A stretch of DNA of 64,000 bases. It comes from an uncultured Erythrobacter sp. Its GTDB lineage: Bacteria > Pseudomonadota > Alphaproteobacteria > Sphingomonadales > Sphingomonadaceae. The notes under the pieces are model-generated. The model was not told the origin of the DNA. It ran no database searches and saw only the letters and a list, made by a program, of their open reading frames with translations. The position numbers and the translations under genes are program-made. Position 1 is the first letter of the stretch, and each line of letters starts with the position of its first letter. The DNA is taken from NCBI GenBank assembly GCA_947503275.1, contig CANNCZ010000001.1, positions 310,001-374,000 of the forward strand, given 5' to 3'. This document shows, piece by piece, positions 25,743 to 34,674 of the stretch.

Positions 25743-27506
25743 TTATCCGCCGGTACGTGCCTCACTCCGTAGGGCAGGGCGAGAAGGCGGCTGCATGCCA
25801 GAGGCGAGTGCGTTCAGCTCAAGGAATTCCTGCCGCCAGAAATTGCTTTGACTGCCAGCCAATTCACCCACCTGATCATGAGTATAACCCATCATCAGCT
25901 CATCCCCGCGCAGCAATTGCCCGAACGCGGCAACCGATGCGGCAAAGGCAAAGTCGCCTCGCGGATCGCGCGCATCCATAAACGATTGGCCCGTCACAAC
26001 CCTTTCAATCAGGCGCGAAGTGTCACCATCCGGCAGCTTGTAACGCAGCTTCACATGAGCGGCCTCAGTCATCCGGCGCATGGCTTCTGTCGACGGAGCA
26101 TCCTCATACCGACGCTGCGAGATCCACCCTTGTGTGCCTGCGGGTACGACTTCGTAAATCGCTGTGACCTGATGCCCGGCGCCAATATCGCCAGCATCAA
26201 CAGCATCGTTGTTAAAGTCCTCTTCGCGCAAAGCCCGGTTTTCGTACCCGACCAGACGATACTGGCTAATGACCGCAGGGTTGAACTCAACCTGGATTTT
26301 CACGTCCTTGGCAATGGTGAACAAGGTCGATCCCATTTCATCGACAAGCACCTTTTTCGCTTCCAGCGCGCTGTCGATATAGGCGTAATTGCCGTTCCCG
26401 TGATTGGCGATCTGCTCCATCAAGGCTTCGTTGTAATTGCCCTGACCAAAGCCGAGTGTCGTCAGCGTAATGCCTCGGTCGCGGTTGGTTTCGATCATCT
26501 CGACCAGTGCATCGCGGTCGGAGACCCCGACATTGAAGTCGCCATCAGTAGCGATCAGCACACGATTCACGCCGCCATCGATAAAATTGTCCTCGGCAAT
26601 ATTGTAAGCCAGCTGAATACCGGCCCCGCCAGCGGTCGATCCGCCTGCACGCAGTTCATTAAGAGCGCGGCGGATGGCGCGGGTGTCATTGGTGGGTTCG
26701 AGGACTAGGCCAGCGGCGCCAGCGTAAACCACGATTGAGACCTTGTCCTGTTCACCCAATTCGCCGGCCAAACCAGACAGAGCCGAGCGCACCAGTGGGA
26801 GTTTGTCCGGACTGCCCATGGAGCCCGACACATCCATCAGAAACACTAGGTTTGCGGGAGGACGCTCATCTTGTTCAATGTCATAGCCGCGAAGGCCAAT
26901 GCGCATCAGATAGGTGTTCTCATTCCAAGGACTGCGCGCAACATCGGTGTTGACGGTGAAGGGCACATCGCGGCTCTCTGGCGCGGCATAATCATAGCGG
27001 AAATAGTTGATCATCTCTTCTGTACGCACAGCAGCAGAGGGAGGCATCTGACCCTGATTGAGGAACCGGCGCGTGTTCGAATAGGCGCCTGTATCCACGT
27101 CGACGCTGAATGTGCTGACCGGATCGGCGCTGGTCAGTTTGACCGGTGAGACTTCCTCACCGTCATACTGTTCGCGGCCGGGGTCGCTCGGCACATAGAC
27201 GGGCGGAACGATGTAACCGGGACGAGAGGTCCCGCGCACGGCGCCGGTACGGTTTCGAGAGTTCTGAAGGTTGGCGACGCGCGATCCAGTTACGACGACA
27301 GCATCGGATTCGGCCATCACTGGTGCAGTTTGGACGGGTGGAGGAGGTGGAGGAGGAGGTGGAGGAGGTGGTGGTGGAGGCGGCGGCGTTACTACCGCGA
27401 CATCACCCGGTGCTTTGTTGTTCGATCCCAACTCGCCAGTTTGGCCGGCACACCCTGCAATCACCAAACTTAGTGCAAAGACACCCGTTATCTTCAATCC
27501 ACGCAT
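25743..27506 (-). CDS. YfbK-like von Willebrand factor A lipoprotein
   Basis: A 587-residue lipoprotein (lipobox LVIAGC, Cys19). An unusual tract of 17 consecutive prolines follows at about residues 41-57. Next comes a VVVTGSRV segment like the TonB-box/plug start of outer-membrane receptors, the YfbK N-terminal region (STFSVDVDTGAYSNTRR), a vWA domain with a complete metal-ion site (DVSGSMGSP near residue 225, plus a Thr and ATDGDFN), and a C-terminal DUF3520-type region. Homologues are extracytoplasmic and of unclear function. The proline tract is coded by GGA/GGT-rich repeats on the plus strand (27345-27390), which could vary in length by slippage. Confidence 0.88.
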   Translation of the reverse strand: MRGLKITGVFALSLVIAGCAGQTGELGSNNKAPGDVAVVTPPPPPPPPPPPPPPPPPVQTAPVMAESDAVVVTGSRVANLQNSRNRTGAVRGTSRPGYIVPPVYVPSDPGREQYDGEEVSPVKLTSADPVSTFSVDVDTGAYSNTRRFLNQGQMPPSAAVRTEEMINYFRYDYAAPESRDVPFTVNTDVARSPWNENTYLMRIGLRGYDIEQDERPPANLVFLMDVSGSMGSPDKLPLVRSALSGLAGELGEQDKVSIVVYAGAAGLVLEPTNDTRAIRRALNELRAGGSTAGGAGIQLAYNIAEDNFIDGGVNRVLIATDGDFNVGVSDRDALVEMIETNRDRGITLTTLGFGQGNYNEALMEQIANHGNGNYAYIDSALEAKKVLVDEMGSTLFTIAKDVKIQVEFNPAVISQYRLVGYENRALREEDFNNDAVDAGDIGAGHQVTAIYEVVPAGTQGWISQRRYEDAPSTEAMRRMTEAAHVKLRYKLPDGDTSRLIERVVTGQSFMDARDPRGDFAFAASVAAFGQLLRGDELMMGYTHDQVGELAGSQSNFWRQEFLELNALASGMQPPSRPALRSEARTGG

Positions 27507-27630
27507 TTGAAGTCCCCTTTATGACCCGTCCATCACAAGTCACGGTGTGCGCGTGAATTGCGGCTGAACATCGTTGTAAGGCTCATGAAATGACGTCTAA
27601 TAACAGCAGGTTATTGTGCAAATTTAAGTA

Positions 27631-28320
27631 TCAATAAGTGCCCACAACTAAGCCATTGCAGAGCACTTCATGGGTGTTGATATCGATCATATGACCGCCT
27701 GAACACTCACCGGTACCCCATGTCGACTCGCCGCTTAAAATCCGCAAAAGCGCAACCGATCCGATGGTCACAACACTGCCGATTAGCATCGCGTCACGCT
27801 CGGCTCCGGTCATCGGACGACTGCGTTGCTGACCTCGCATCCGCGCAATGCTCGCGTGCACTTCGGCCTCCAATTCGGCGAAGGTTTTCTCGGGCGGCAA
27901 TCGCGCCAGATAAACGCCGGCAATCTCCGATCCGCCGCGATAGGCCAGTCGATACATCTGGCGCGGTTGCGAAACCGATCGTGGATTGTGCATCATGTTC
28001 GCGCGGCCCCATTGGAAGAGAACGCGCGGATTGTTTTGATCAGCTATCAAAGCGCGGTGGCAATAGAGATAGGCGCTCATAACCTCGATATCGCTGTCGC
28101 GAGCAACGCCTTCGACACCATCAGGTTTTAGCGGGTCAAGTGGATGGGAGGCATATTGGTCGCAGGCGGCAATGGCTTCGCCGCCGCTTAGCGCTTGATA
28201 AGCCGGGTCGGTGTATTCGCTGACCGGAGGGTATTGCGCTGCCGCTGGGGCTGCGCCGGCAAATCCGAATGTGAGCAATGCTGTTGTGGCAGAACGCCTC
28301 ATTTTCGCAGTGCAGAACAT
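27631..28320 (-). CDS. Exported hypothetical protein
   Basis: A 229-residue protein with a signal peptide (cleavage near PAAAQ, residue 29). The helical region AYLYCHRALIADQNNPRVLFQWGRANM looks like SEL1/TPR-type repeats in part, followed by MYRLAYRGGSEIAGVYLARL. A hydrophobic segment (MLIGSVVTIGSVALLRIL) and a C-terminal beta hairpin with two cysteines complete it. ATG 28320 follows AAGGGGG, and that ribosome-binding site lies across the end of the flippase gene, so it belongs to that operon. No family is recognised. Confidence 0.7.
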   Translation of the reverse strand: MFCTAKMRRSATTALLTFGFAGAAPAAAQYPPVSEYTDPAYQALSGGEAIAACDQYASHPLDPLKPDGVEGVARDSDIEVMSAYLYCHRALIADQNNPRVLFQWGRANMMHNPRSVSQPRQMYRLAYRGGSEIAGVYLARLPPEKTFAELEAEVHASIARMRGQQRSRPMTGAERDAMLIGSVVTIGSVALLRILSGESTWGTGECSGGHMIDINTHEVLCNGLVVGTY

Positions 28321-28334
28321 ATGTGCCCCCTTGA

Positions 28335-29903
28335 TCAAACTGTCTTGCTTGACCCACTTGTATCATTATCTGCCGCAGGGACTACGCTTTTGCGGAAAAG
28401 CACTTTGTCTTCTTCGCCAAAGCCGCGTTTCCAAATCACCCATATATAGACGGCTAGGATCGCCGGGCCGCCGATTACAATCTCCACCCATTCGGGCAGG
28501 AAGGTAAAGCCATAGCCCACCACCACGGCGGGAGCAGCTGCGTAAACCAATGCCCACCGCCAGTTGGAAACGGGAGCTTTAAGCAGGGTTTTGAGGACGA
28601 TGGCTTTGATAAGGCTGGAGACACCCAGCGCAATGAATAGCGCGGTTGCTGCGCCAGCGGCTTGGAACCCTTCGCCATAATTGAGGTGCTGCGCGAGCAG
28701 GATGAAGCCAACAGTCAGTGCCGCCTGAAGGGTGATCACGCCGACAGAGATCAGCAGGTTCCGCTTACGCGCAATATAGACCAGCACCCCTTCGGACACG
28801 ACCGCCATCGAGGCGATCACTTCGGCGGCGAGCAAGATCGCCAGAGCGCCTGTGCCGCCAACAATGGCTGGCCCGCCTAAGCCCATGACCGCTTCACCCG
28901 GAATGGCGAGCATCAGGGCGATCCCAAACTGGAGTGCGATGATCCAAAAGCCGACCTGACGCACTTGCGCGGCGATGGCCGCCATATTGCCGATTTTCAG
29001 GTTCTTCGTGATGACCGGCGACAGGATCGGTTCGAAACTGGTTTTCAGTTTTTGCGGAAGGCTGACAACTTCTTTTGCGAACCAATAGATGCCAACTGTG
29101 CCCGCAGATGTGAACTGGCCCAGCAGGAACACGTCGAGCAGTCGTGTGCCGCGTTCAATGACATCGGCACCGATGAGAGGCAGAGCGCGCGATGTCATAT
29201 TAGCGAGGTAGCGCGGGCGTGGACGCCAGCCTTTCGGCAGACCGTATGTCTTGAGGAATGACCAAAGCGCTGTGAATAGAGCAGCATAGATCGAGGCGAG
29301 AAAAGCCAGTGCGATCCCTCCAGCAGCGAGCGTGGGCACGAAAAACAACCCTGCGACAAGCAGCGATTTGGTCCATGGCTCTACCACCGCACGGGCGCGC
29401 ACAGTGGTTGCGATGTCATAGCGATAGGCCTGTGCCGCGAGCAGGATCTCGGTCAGCGCAAAGGCTGGGATCGCGGCGATCATCCACATGTCATAGTCAC
29501 TGTTCGTGCCGCTGGGGAAGATAATGACCGGGAACAGGACTAGTACCGCGCAAGCGATCAGTGAGAAGACGAGTGAAGTAAGCAGCCCGTCGAAAACCAG
29601 GTTTGCAGGCGATGCCTCATGGTCCTCCGCCCCGTCGGTGAGGCGCTGCGCTAGCCCGCGTTTCTCTCCCAAAGCGCAGATCAGCGCAAAGATTTCGATG
29701 ACCACGAATGCAGCCGCAAACCGACCCATCTCATCGACGCCGTAAAACCGAAATCCGACAAATAGAAACGGGATGCCGCCTAGCAGTCGCAGGAAAAACC
29801 CAAGCGTATTGGTCCGCCCTCCTTTGGCGAGCGTCGCCATGTCATCGCCGCCTTTGTCCGGGCGAAGCGGTTCAGTATCAGGAGGGGTGGCCGCGTTGCT
29901 CAC
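28335..29903 (-). CDS. Polysaccharide/oligosaccharide flippase-like membrane protein (MOP superfamily)
   Basis: A 522-residue integral membrane protein with about 12-14 hydrophobic helices, such as TLGFFLRLLGGIPFLFVGF, LVFDGLLTSLVFSLIACAVL and AGATALFIALGVSSLIKAI. Pattern and length fit Wzx/MurJ-like lipid-linked oligosaccharide flippases. The GTG start overlaps the gpsA stop by one base (TAGTG), so translation is coupled; an internal ATG at 29840 is an alternative start. No glycosyltransferases are nearby, so its substrate cannot be inferred. Confidence 0.8.
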   Translation of the reverse strand: MSNAATPPDTEPLRPDKGGDDMATLAKGGRTNTLGFFLRLLGGIPFLFVGFRFYGVDEMGRFAAAFVVIEIFALICALGEKRGLAQRLTDGAEDHEASPANLVFDGLLTSLVFSLIACAVLVLFPVIIFPSGTNSDYDMWMIAAIPAFALTEILLAAQAYRYDIATTVRARAVVEPWTKSLLVAGLFFVPTLAAGGIALAFLASIYAALFTALWSFLKTYGLPKGWRPRPRYLANMTSRALPLIGADVIERGTRLLDVFLLGQFTSAGTVGIYWFAKEVVSLPQKLKTSFEPILSPVITKNLKIGNMAAIAAQVRQVGFWIIALQFGIALMLAIPGEAVMGLGGPAIVGGTGALAILLAAEVIASMAVVSEGVLVYIARKRNLLISVGVITLQAALTVGFILLAQHLNYGEGFQAAGAATALFIALGVSSLIKAIVLKTLLKAPVSNWRWALVYAAAPAVVVGYGFTFLPEWVEIVIGGPAILAVYIWVIWKRGFGEEDKVLFRKSVVPAADNDTSGSSKTV

Positions 29904-30916
29904 TAGCCGCCCGTTTGCTCAGCCTTGAGCGGGCGCGCGAGCAATTCGGCGACCACTTTACGCGGCGGCGCTCCGCCTAGAATGGTGTCTACGCTTGCCA
30001 CAATCGGCATAGCGATACCTCGCCTATTTGCGAGTTCTGCCAGCACCGGCGCGGTGTGCGCGCCCTCTGCGACCGTGGTGCGGTCGGACATCAATTCTGC
30101 CGCGCTCGCGCCTTCGCCTAATGCCTTACCCAGCGAGAAATTGCGGCTCGAGGAGGAAGAGCATGTGAGCACCAGATCGCCCAATCCACAAAGCCCGCTG
30201 AGCGTTTCTGCACGTGCGCCCAACGCTTCACCAAAACGCAGCATTTCAGCATATCCGCGCGCAATCAGGGCAGCACGGGCGTTTTGTCCCAGCGTGAGCC
30301 CTTCAACCACACCACATGCAATGGCGAGGACATTCTTGATCGATCCGCCTATCTCTGCGCCAGTTACATCGTCGGAATAATAGGGACGAAATGCGGGCCG
30401 TGCGATGGCGGGCGAAAGGCGTTCCCATTGCTCGTGCCCGTCTTCGCAAGCGAGTGTAACAGCTGTCGGAAGGCCACCTGCGACTTCATGCGCGAATGTG
30501 GGGCCAGACAAGACAGCAACGGCGCTTCCCGGCGAGGCTGCGCGGGCGACGTCATTCATCAATCGTCCGGTGCCCGCTTCGATACCTTTGGAGCACAAAA
30601 CCAAGTCGCGCGGCGGCTTGGTGAGGCCCTGCAGGATCTGGCCCAAAACCTGAGCCGGGGTGACGACCAGAGCGGTCTCGATCTCTTCGAGGTCCGCCAG
30701 GTCACCGGTAGCACGGATATTAGGCGATAAATCGGCGCTGGGTAGAAATCTCGGGTTGCGATGGTCAGAGTTGATCGAGTCCACGACCTCAGGCTCAAAC
30801 GCCCAGATCACGACATCGCGTCCATCACTGGCGAGCATTTGAGCAAGTGCAGTGCCCCATGCACCTGCGCCGATAACGCCGATTTTGGCACCGATTGAGG
30901 GTGATGTTGTGCTCAT
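29903..30916 (-). CDS. gpsA: Glycerol-3-phosphate dehydrogenase [NAD(P)+]
   Basis: A 337-residue cytosolic enzyme making sn-glycerol 3-phosphate from dihydroxyacetone phosphate for phospholipid synthesis. The Rossmann motif is [14 protein letters not shown] near residues 12-25. The catalytic Lys is in [13 protein letters not shown], and the downstream [11 protein letters not shown] with SSSSRNF is diagnostic. ATG 30916 overlaps the tsaD stop by four bases (ATGA). A tsaD-gpsA arrangement is common in this order. Confidence 0.97.
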   Translation of the reverse strand: MSTTSPSIGAKIGVIGAGAWGTALAQMLASDGRDVVIWAFEPEVVDSINSDHRNPRFLPSADLSPNIRATGDLADLEEIETALVVTPAQVLGQILQGLTKPPRDLVLCSKGIEAGTGRLMNDVARAASPGSAVAVLSGPTFAHEVAGGLPTAVTLACEDGHEQWERLSPAIARPAFRPYYSDDVTGAEIGGSIKNVLAIACGVVEGLTLGQNARAALIARGYAEMLRFGEALGARAETLSGLCGLGDLVLTCSSSSSRNFSLGKALGEGASAAELMSDRTTVAEGAHTAPVLAELANRRGIAMPIVASVDTILGGAPPRKVVAELLARPLKAEQTGG

Positions 30917-31983
30917 GCTTTGACTCCGGCTCCGCGCACGGTCTCTGCTTCTGGATCAAGCGGCCAACGCGGGCGCGCTTTCAGGTCGAGCCGATCGCCC
31001 GCAAAATCAGGATCAAGAGCCAATCGTTCACACCCCGCCCATGCGATCATCGCTGCATTGTCGGTGCAAAGTGCGAGCGGAGGCGCGGTAAAGCGCATGT
31101 CACGTCTTTCAGCGAGCGTCTCCAATGCCCCCCGAACAGCCCGGTTCGCGGCAACTCCGCCGGCGACCACCAAGGCGGGGAATGGGCCTGCGCTGCTAAG
31201 CGCCATCTCCAACCGATCAATCAGGCAATCCACCGCCGCCTGTTGAAAGCTCGCCGCTATATCGGCGGGTTTGTGTTCCCCGCTCTCAGCCGCGCGCAAG
31301 ACCGCACTTTTCAGACCTGCAAAGGAGAAATGCGGTTCTTTCGATCCCTTGAGCGGGCGGGGAAGTGGGACTGCGTTTGCATCACCTTTAAGCGCAAGCT
31401 GCTCAACCGCAGGGCCACCGGGATATCCCAGACCCAAAATCTTGGCCGTCTTGTCAAAGGCTTCACCCAAAGCATCGTCGATCGTGGTCGCAAGACGTCG
31501 GTATTGTCCCACGCTTTCAACCGACAGCACCTGACAATGTCCGCCCGACACCAACAGGAGGAGATAGGGAAATTCGAGCGATGCATCCGCCAGCCGCGGC
31601 GATAATGCGTGCCCTTCAAGATGGTTGATCGCCAGCAATGGCTTATCCGCTGCCATCGCCAGTGCCTTGCCGCTGACCAACCCGACCATGACCCCGCCAA
31701 TCAGGCCCGGCCCGGCGGTCGCCGCAACCGCGTCGACATCCTCCAAGCTCATACCGGCATCATCCATCACCGCTTCCAGCATAGGGGCAAGCCGTTCTGC
31801 ATGAGCGCGCGCGGCGATCTCTGGAACGACACCACCATAGGGCGCGTGTTCTTCCTCTTGGCTCGCAATACGCTGTGCAACAATCGTGCGATCTTGCCGA
31901 ACCAGCGCAACTGCGGTTTCATCACAACTGGACTCGATCCCCAGAATGAGGCGTCCTCCAAGGCTGTGTGATACCGAAACCAT
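30913..31983 (-). CDS. tsaD: tRNA N6-adenosine threonylcarbamoyltransferase
   Basis: A 356-residue Kae1/TsaD protein that transfers the threonylcarbamoyl group to A37 of ANN-decoding tRNAs. It opens with [16 protein letters not shown]. The metal-binding His-x3-His is in [11 protein letters not shown], the nucleotide-site segments are LLVSGGHCQ and GGVAANRA, and the last metal ligand is in [11 protein letters not shown]. The length is typical. It lies divergent to hemC with 44 bases between start codons, a frequent arrangement in alphaproteobacteria. Confidence 0.97.
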   Translation of the reverse strand: MVSVSHSLGGRLILGIESSCDETAVALVRQDRTIVAQRIASQEEEHAPYGGVVPEIAARAHAERLAPMLEAVMDDAGMSLEDVDAVAATAGPGLIGGVMVGLVSGKALAMAADKPLLAINHLEGHALSPRLADASLEFPYLLLLVSGGHCQVLSVESVGQYRRLATTIDDALGEAFDKTAKILGLGYPGGPAVEQLALKGDANAVPLPRPLKGSKEPHFSFAGLKSAVLRAAESGEHKPADIAASFQQAAVDCLIDRLEMALSSAGPFPALVVAGGVAANRAVRGALETLAERRDMRFTAPPLALCTDNAAMIAWAGCERLALDPDFAGDRLDLKARPRWPLDPEAETVRGAGVKA

Positions 31984-32027
31984 CGCGCTTCCATCTAGTC
32001 TCTGTGCGGGCTAGAGCAAGATCACCT

Positions 32028-32966
32028 ATGAATGATGCACCCGAAACTCACCCGAAATTTCGCCTCGGAACCCGCAATTCCCCGCTTGCTATGGCGCAGG
32101 CGGTAGAGACACGGGAGCGCCTTTGTGAAGCCCATGGATGGGCACTGGAGGATGTTGAGCTGGTCCCGGTTATGGCGAGTGGGGACAAAGTGCTCGACCG
32201 GCCACTGGCAGAGATTGGCGGTAAGGCGCTGTGGACCAAAGAGCTTGATGCATGGCTGGGCGAGGGGCGGATCGACGCCGCAGTCCACTCTGCCAAAGAT
32301 GTTGAGACCATTCGCCCCGATGCGTTCCATTTCGCCGCGCATTTGCCGCGCGCAGATCGCCGGGATGCGCTGGTGGGAGCAGACAGTATCGCCGACATTC
32401 CGCAGGGGGCAACTGTGGGCACTTCGGCTCCGCGCCGGGCTGCGCAACTGCTCAATCTGAGGCCCGATTGTAAAGTCGTGACCTTTCGTGGGAATGTCGC
32501 AACGCGGCTGGGCAAGTTGGAAGCGGGCGAGGCGGATGTGACCTTTCTTGCGGCGGCTGGCTTAGAGCGGTTGGGCCAAAGCGAAGTTGGTGCGCCGCTG
32601 GATCAGAACGATTGGGTGCCTGCAGCTGCTCAAGGGGTGATCGTACTGGAATGCCGGACTGATGATACGGCGGCCACTGCTATTCTGGGCGCGATTGATG
32701 ATGTGAGTGCGCGTGTTGAATTGGAGGCGGAACGTGCATTGCTCGCGCAACTGGGCGGGACGTGCCATTCACCGATTGCAGTCTTGTGCAAACCTTCCGG
32801 CAATGACCTGATCATACGCGCTGTTCTATTAAGTCCCGATGGCACTGACCGGGTCGAAGGGAGCGTTCAGTTTGCTGCTGGTGACCACGCGCCCATCGCC
32901 ACGCTAGCCGCAGATTTGCTCTCCCGTGCAGCGCCGGAAACTGCTGCCCATTTTGGCGGGGCGTAA
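32028..32966 (+). CDS. hemC: Porphobilinogen deaminase (hydroxymethylbilane synthase)
   Basis: A 312-residue enzyme of heme/tetrapyrrole synthesis that links four porphobilinogens. Seen are RLGTRNSPLAMAQA at the N-terminus, the catalytic-Asp region IDAAVHSAKD, the substrate-binding GTSAPRRAAQL and FRGNVATRLGKLE, and the dipyrromethane-cofactor Cys246 in GGTCHSPIA. ATG 32028 is the family start; the upstream extension overlaps the tsaD start. hemD follows after 9 bases. Confidence 0.96.
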   Translation: MNDAPETHPKFRLGTRNSPLAMAQAVETRERLCEAHGWALEDVELVPVMASGDKVLDRPLAEIGGKALWTKELDAWLGEGRIDAAVHSAKDVETIRPDAFHFAAHLPRADRRDALVGADSIADIPQGATVGTSAPRRAAQLLNLRPDCKVVTFRGNVATRLGKLEAGEADVTFLAAAGLERLGQSEVGAPLDQNDWVPAAAQGVIVLECRTDDTAATAILGAIDDVSARVELEAERALLAQLGGTCHSPIAVLCKPSGNDLIIRAVLLSPDGTDRVEGSVQFAAGDHAPIATLAADLLSRAAPETAAHFGGA

Positions 32967-32975
32967 GGCGCGCGC

Positions 32976-33653
32976 TTGAGCGGCTTTGTCCTGATCGTGC
33001 GGCCACAACCGGGCCTTGCTACAACCCTTAGCGCGGCCAAGGATATGGGGTTGAATGCGATTGGCTATCCCCTGTTCGACATTGTTCCCTGCGATTGGGA
33101 ATGCCCTGATCCTGCACAGTTTGACGCGCTCTTAATCGGCAGCGCCAATGCGATCCGTCGTGGTGGCGAAGCGCTTGAACAACTCAAAGACAAGCCCGTT
33201 TATGCTGTCGGAGAGACCACCGCGCAGCTTGCCCGCGATGCTGGGTTCACAGTTGCTGCGACTGGAACGGGCGGATTGCAAAGTTTGCTGGATGGGATGG
33301 ATCCTCCCAAGCGCCTCTTGCGCATATCCGGGGCTGACCACGTCGCGCTTTCGGCGCCAGCGGGAGTTAATATCCACAATGTCATTGCCTATAAAACGAC
33401 GCCGCTGGAATTGCCCGAACCCTTGCGCCCGCTGCATGATCTGGGCCTTACCGTGATGTTACATTCGGCGGCGGCGGCTGAACAATTTGCGCGTGAAAGC
33501 AGGCGTTTGGCGCTTCAGCGCAACCGCATATCGCTGGTCGTGATTGGTCCGAGAGTGGCTGCGGCTGTGGGCGAAGGATGGCACGCAGTTCACGTTTCGA
33601 GCGCGCCCAATGACCGGGCAATGCTGGAAATGGTCAAAAACGTGTGCATATAG
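32976..33653 (+). CDS. hemD: Uroporphyrinogen-III synthase
   Basis: A 225-residue enzyme that cyclises hydroxymethylbilane to uroporphyrinogen III. The fold signature is poorly conserved, as usual. Recognisable parts are LIVRPQPGLATTL at the start, AVGETTAQLARDAGF in the middle and VVIGPRVAAAV near the end, in the expected order. The start is a TTG at 32976, nine bases after the hemC stop. Position after hemC supports the call. Confidence 0.88.
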   Translation: MSGFVLIVRPQPGLATTLSAAKDMGLNAIGYPLFDIVPCDWECPDPAQFDALLIGSANAIRRGGEALEQLKDKPVYAVGETTAQLARDAGFTVAATGTGGLQSLLDGMDPPKRLLRISGADHVALSAPAGVNIHNVIAYKTTPLELPEPLRPLHDLGLTVMLHSAAAAEQFARESRRLALQRNRISLVVIGPRVAAAVGEGWHAVHVSSAPNDRAMLEMVKNVCI

Positions 33654-33714
33654 GCATATAACTTAACCGCAGCGGGAAACATTCCTCTAGCGGGTCGCAA
33701 GATACGGACGTTCG

Positions 33715-34674
33715 ATGGAATCCAAATATGGTAGCCGCAAAAAGCCAACCTCTAACCGGGGTTTCATGGCGGCTGCATTGGCCTCTTTTCTCGCTGGCGG
33801 TGCGCTGGTCGGCTATGTAGTTTGGTACAATGTCGTCGATGATGATGACGCTGCGCAAGTGGCTGCGGCCGAAGCTCCGCCCGCTTTGCCCGATGCGCCA
33901 GCCATAGAGGGCGAGGCTGCAGCTACACCCGAAGATGGAGTCACTGCTTCGCCGAGCCCGCTGGCCGATGCTGTGGCCGCTTTGGAAGAAGGCGATGCCG
34001 AGGGTGCAGCAGAAGCGGTGACCCGTGTCGTCGATCAACAAGGCGGCATCGATCAACGCTTGGCAGCCGCAGAGCAACGCCTCGCGCGGCTCGATTTACA
34101 AGCGCAAGCCGCAGCCGGCAACGCCGCGCGTGCCGAAGGCCTGCTAATCGCATTTGCTACTCGTCGCGCAGTCGAACGCGGGGCAGAGCTGGGCTATCTG
34201 GCAGATCAATTACGGCTGAGATTCTCCGACCAATGGCCCAACGCGGTGAACAATATTATCACCTTTGCGCGCGACCCGATCCGGATCGATAATCTCACTG
34301 CGCGGCTCGATGGGCTTGGACCGCAACTGGTTCAGCGTAATGAGGGCATGAGCTGGGGGCGGGTGCAGCGCGAGATCGGTGAATTGTTCGTAGTGCGCCG
34401 GGAAAGTACCCCGTCACCTCAGCCTGAGCGGCGGTTGGAGCGGGCACGGATTGCTTTGAGCCAAGGTCGCTATCAAAACGCGATTGACGAGATTGCTGGT
34501 ATGCCCGGTGCTGCCGAGGCGGAAAGCTGGATCGCGGACGCAGAGCGGTATCGCGATGCGATGGCTGCACTGGAAGTGATCGAAACCGCCGCCGTCCTCG
34601 ACCAAAGCGGATTGCGTGATGGTGTCGGCAATGTGGTGGGGCAGCCTAGCCCGATTGAAGAGCCCGAAGACTAG
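33715..34674 (+). CDS. Mitofilin/Mic60-like inner-membrane protein
   Basis: A 319-residue protein with a basic N-terminus, a single transmembrane helix (about residues 17-38, FMAAALASFLAGGALVGYVVW), an Ala/Pro/Glu-rich spacer, a helical coiled-coil-like region (about 95-170) and a C-terminal domain ending in IALSQGRYQNAIDEIAGMPG. Alphaproteobacterial Mic60 proteins, which shape intracytoplasmic membranes, are known to be encoded beside hemC-hemD, exactly as here. The match is by architecture and synteny. Its stop codon shares the palindrome CTAG with the stop of the convergent hydroxylase gene. Confidence 0.7.
   Translation: MESKYGSRKKPTSNRGFMAAALASFLAGGALVGYVVWYNVVDDDDAAQVAAAEAPPALPDAPAIEGEAAATPEDGVTASPSPLADAVAALEEGDAEGAAEAVTRVVDQQGGIDQRLAAAEQRLARLDLQAQAAAGNAARAEGLLIAFATRRAVERGAELGYLADQLRLRFSDQWPNAVNNIITFARDPIRIDNLTARLDGLGPQLVQRNEGMSWGRVQREIGELFVVRRESTPSPQPERRLERARIALSQGRYQNAIDEIAGMPGAAEAESWIADAERYRDAMAALEVIETAAVLDQSGLRDGVGNVVGQPSPIEEPED

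Noticed and set aside
28335..28338. Upstream TTG start for the exported hypothetical protein
   Set aside because: The ATG at 28320 follows AAGGGGG and leads directly into the signal peptide.
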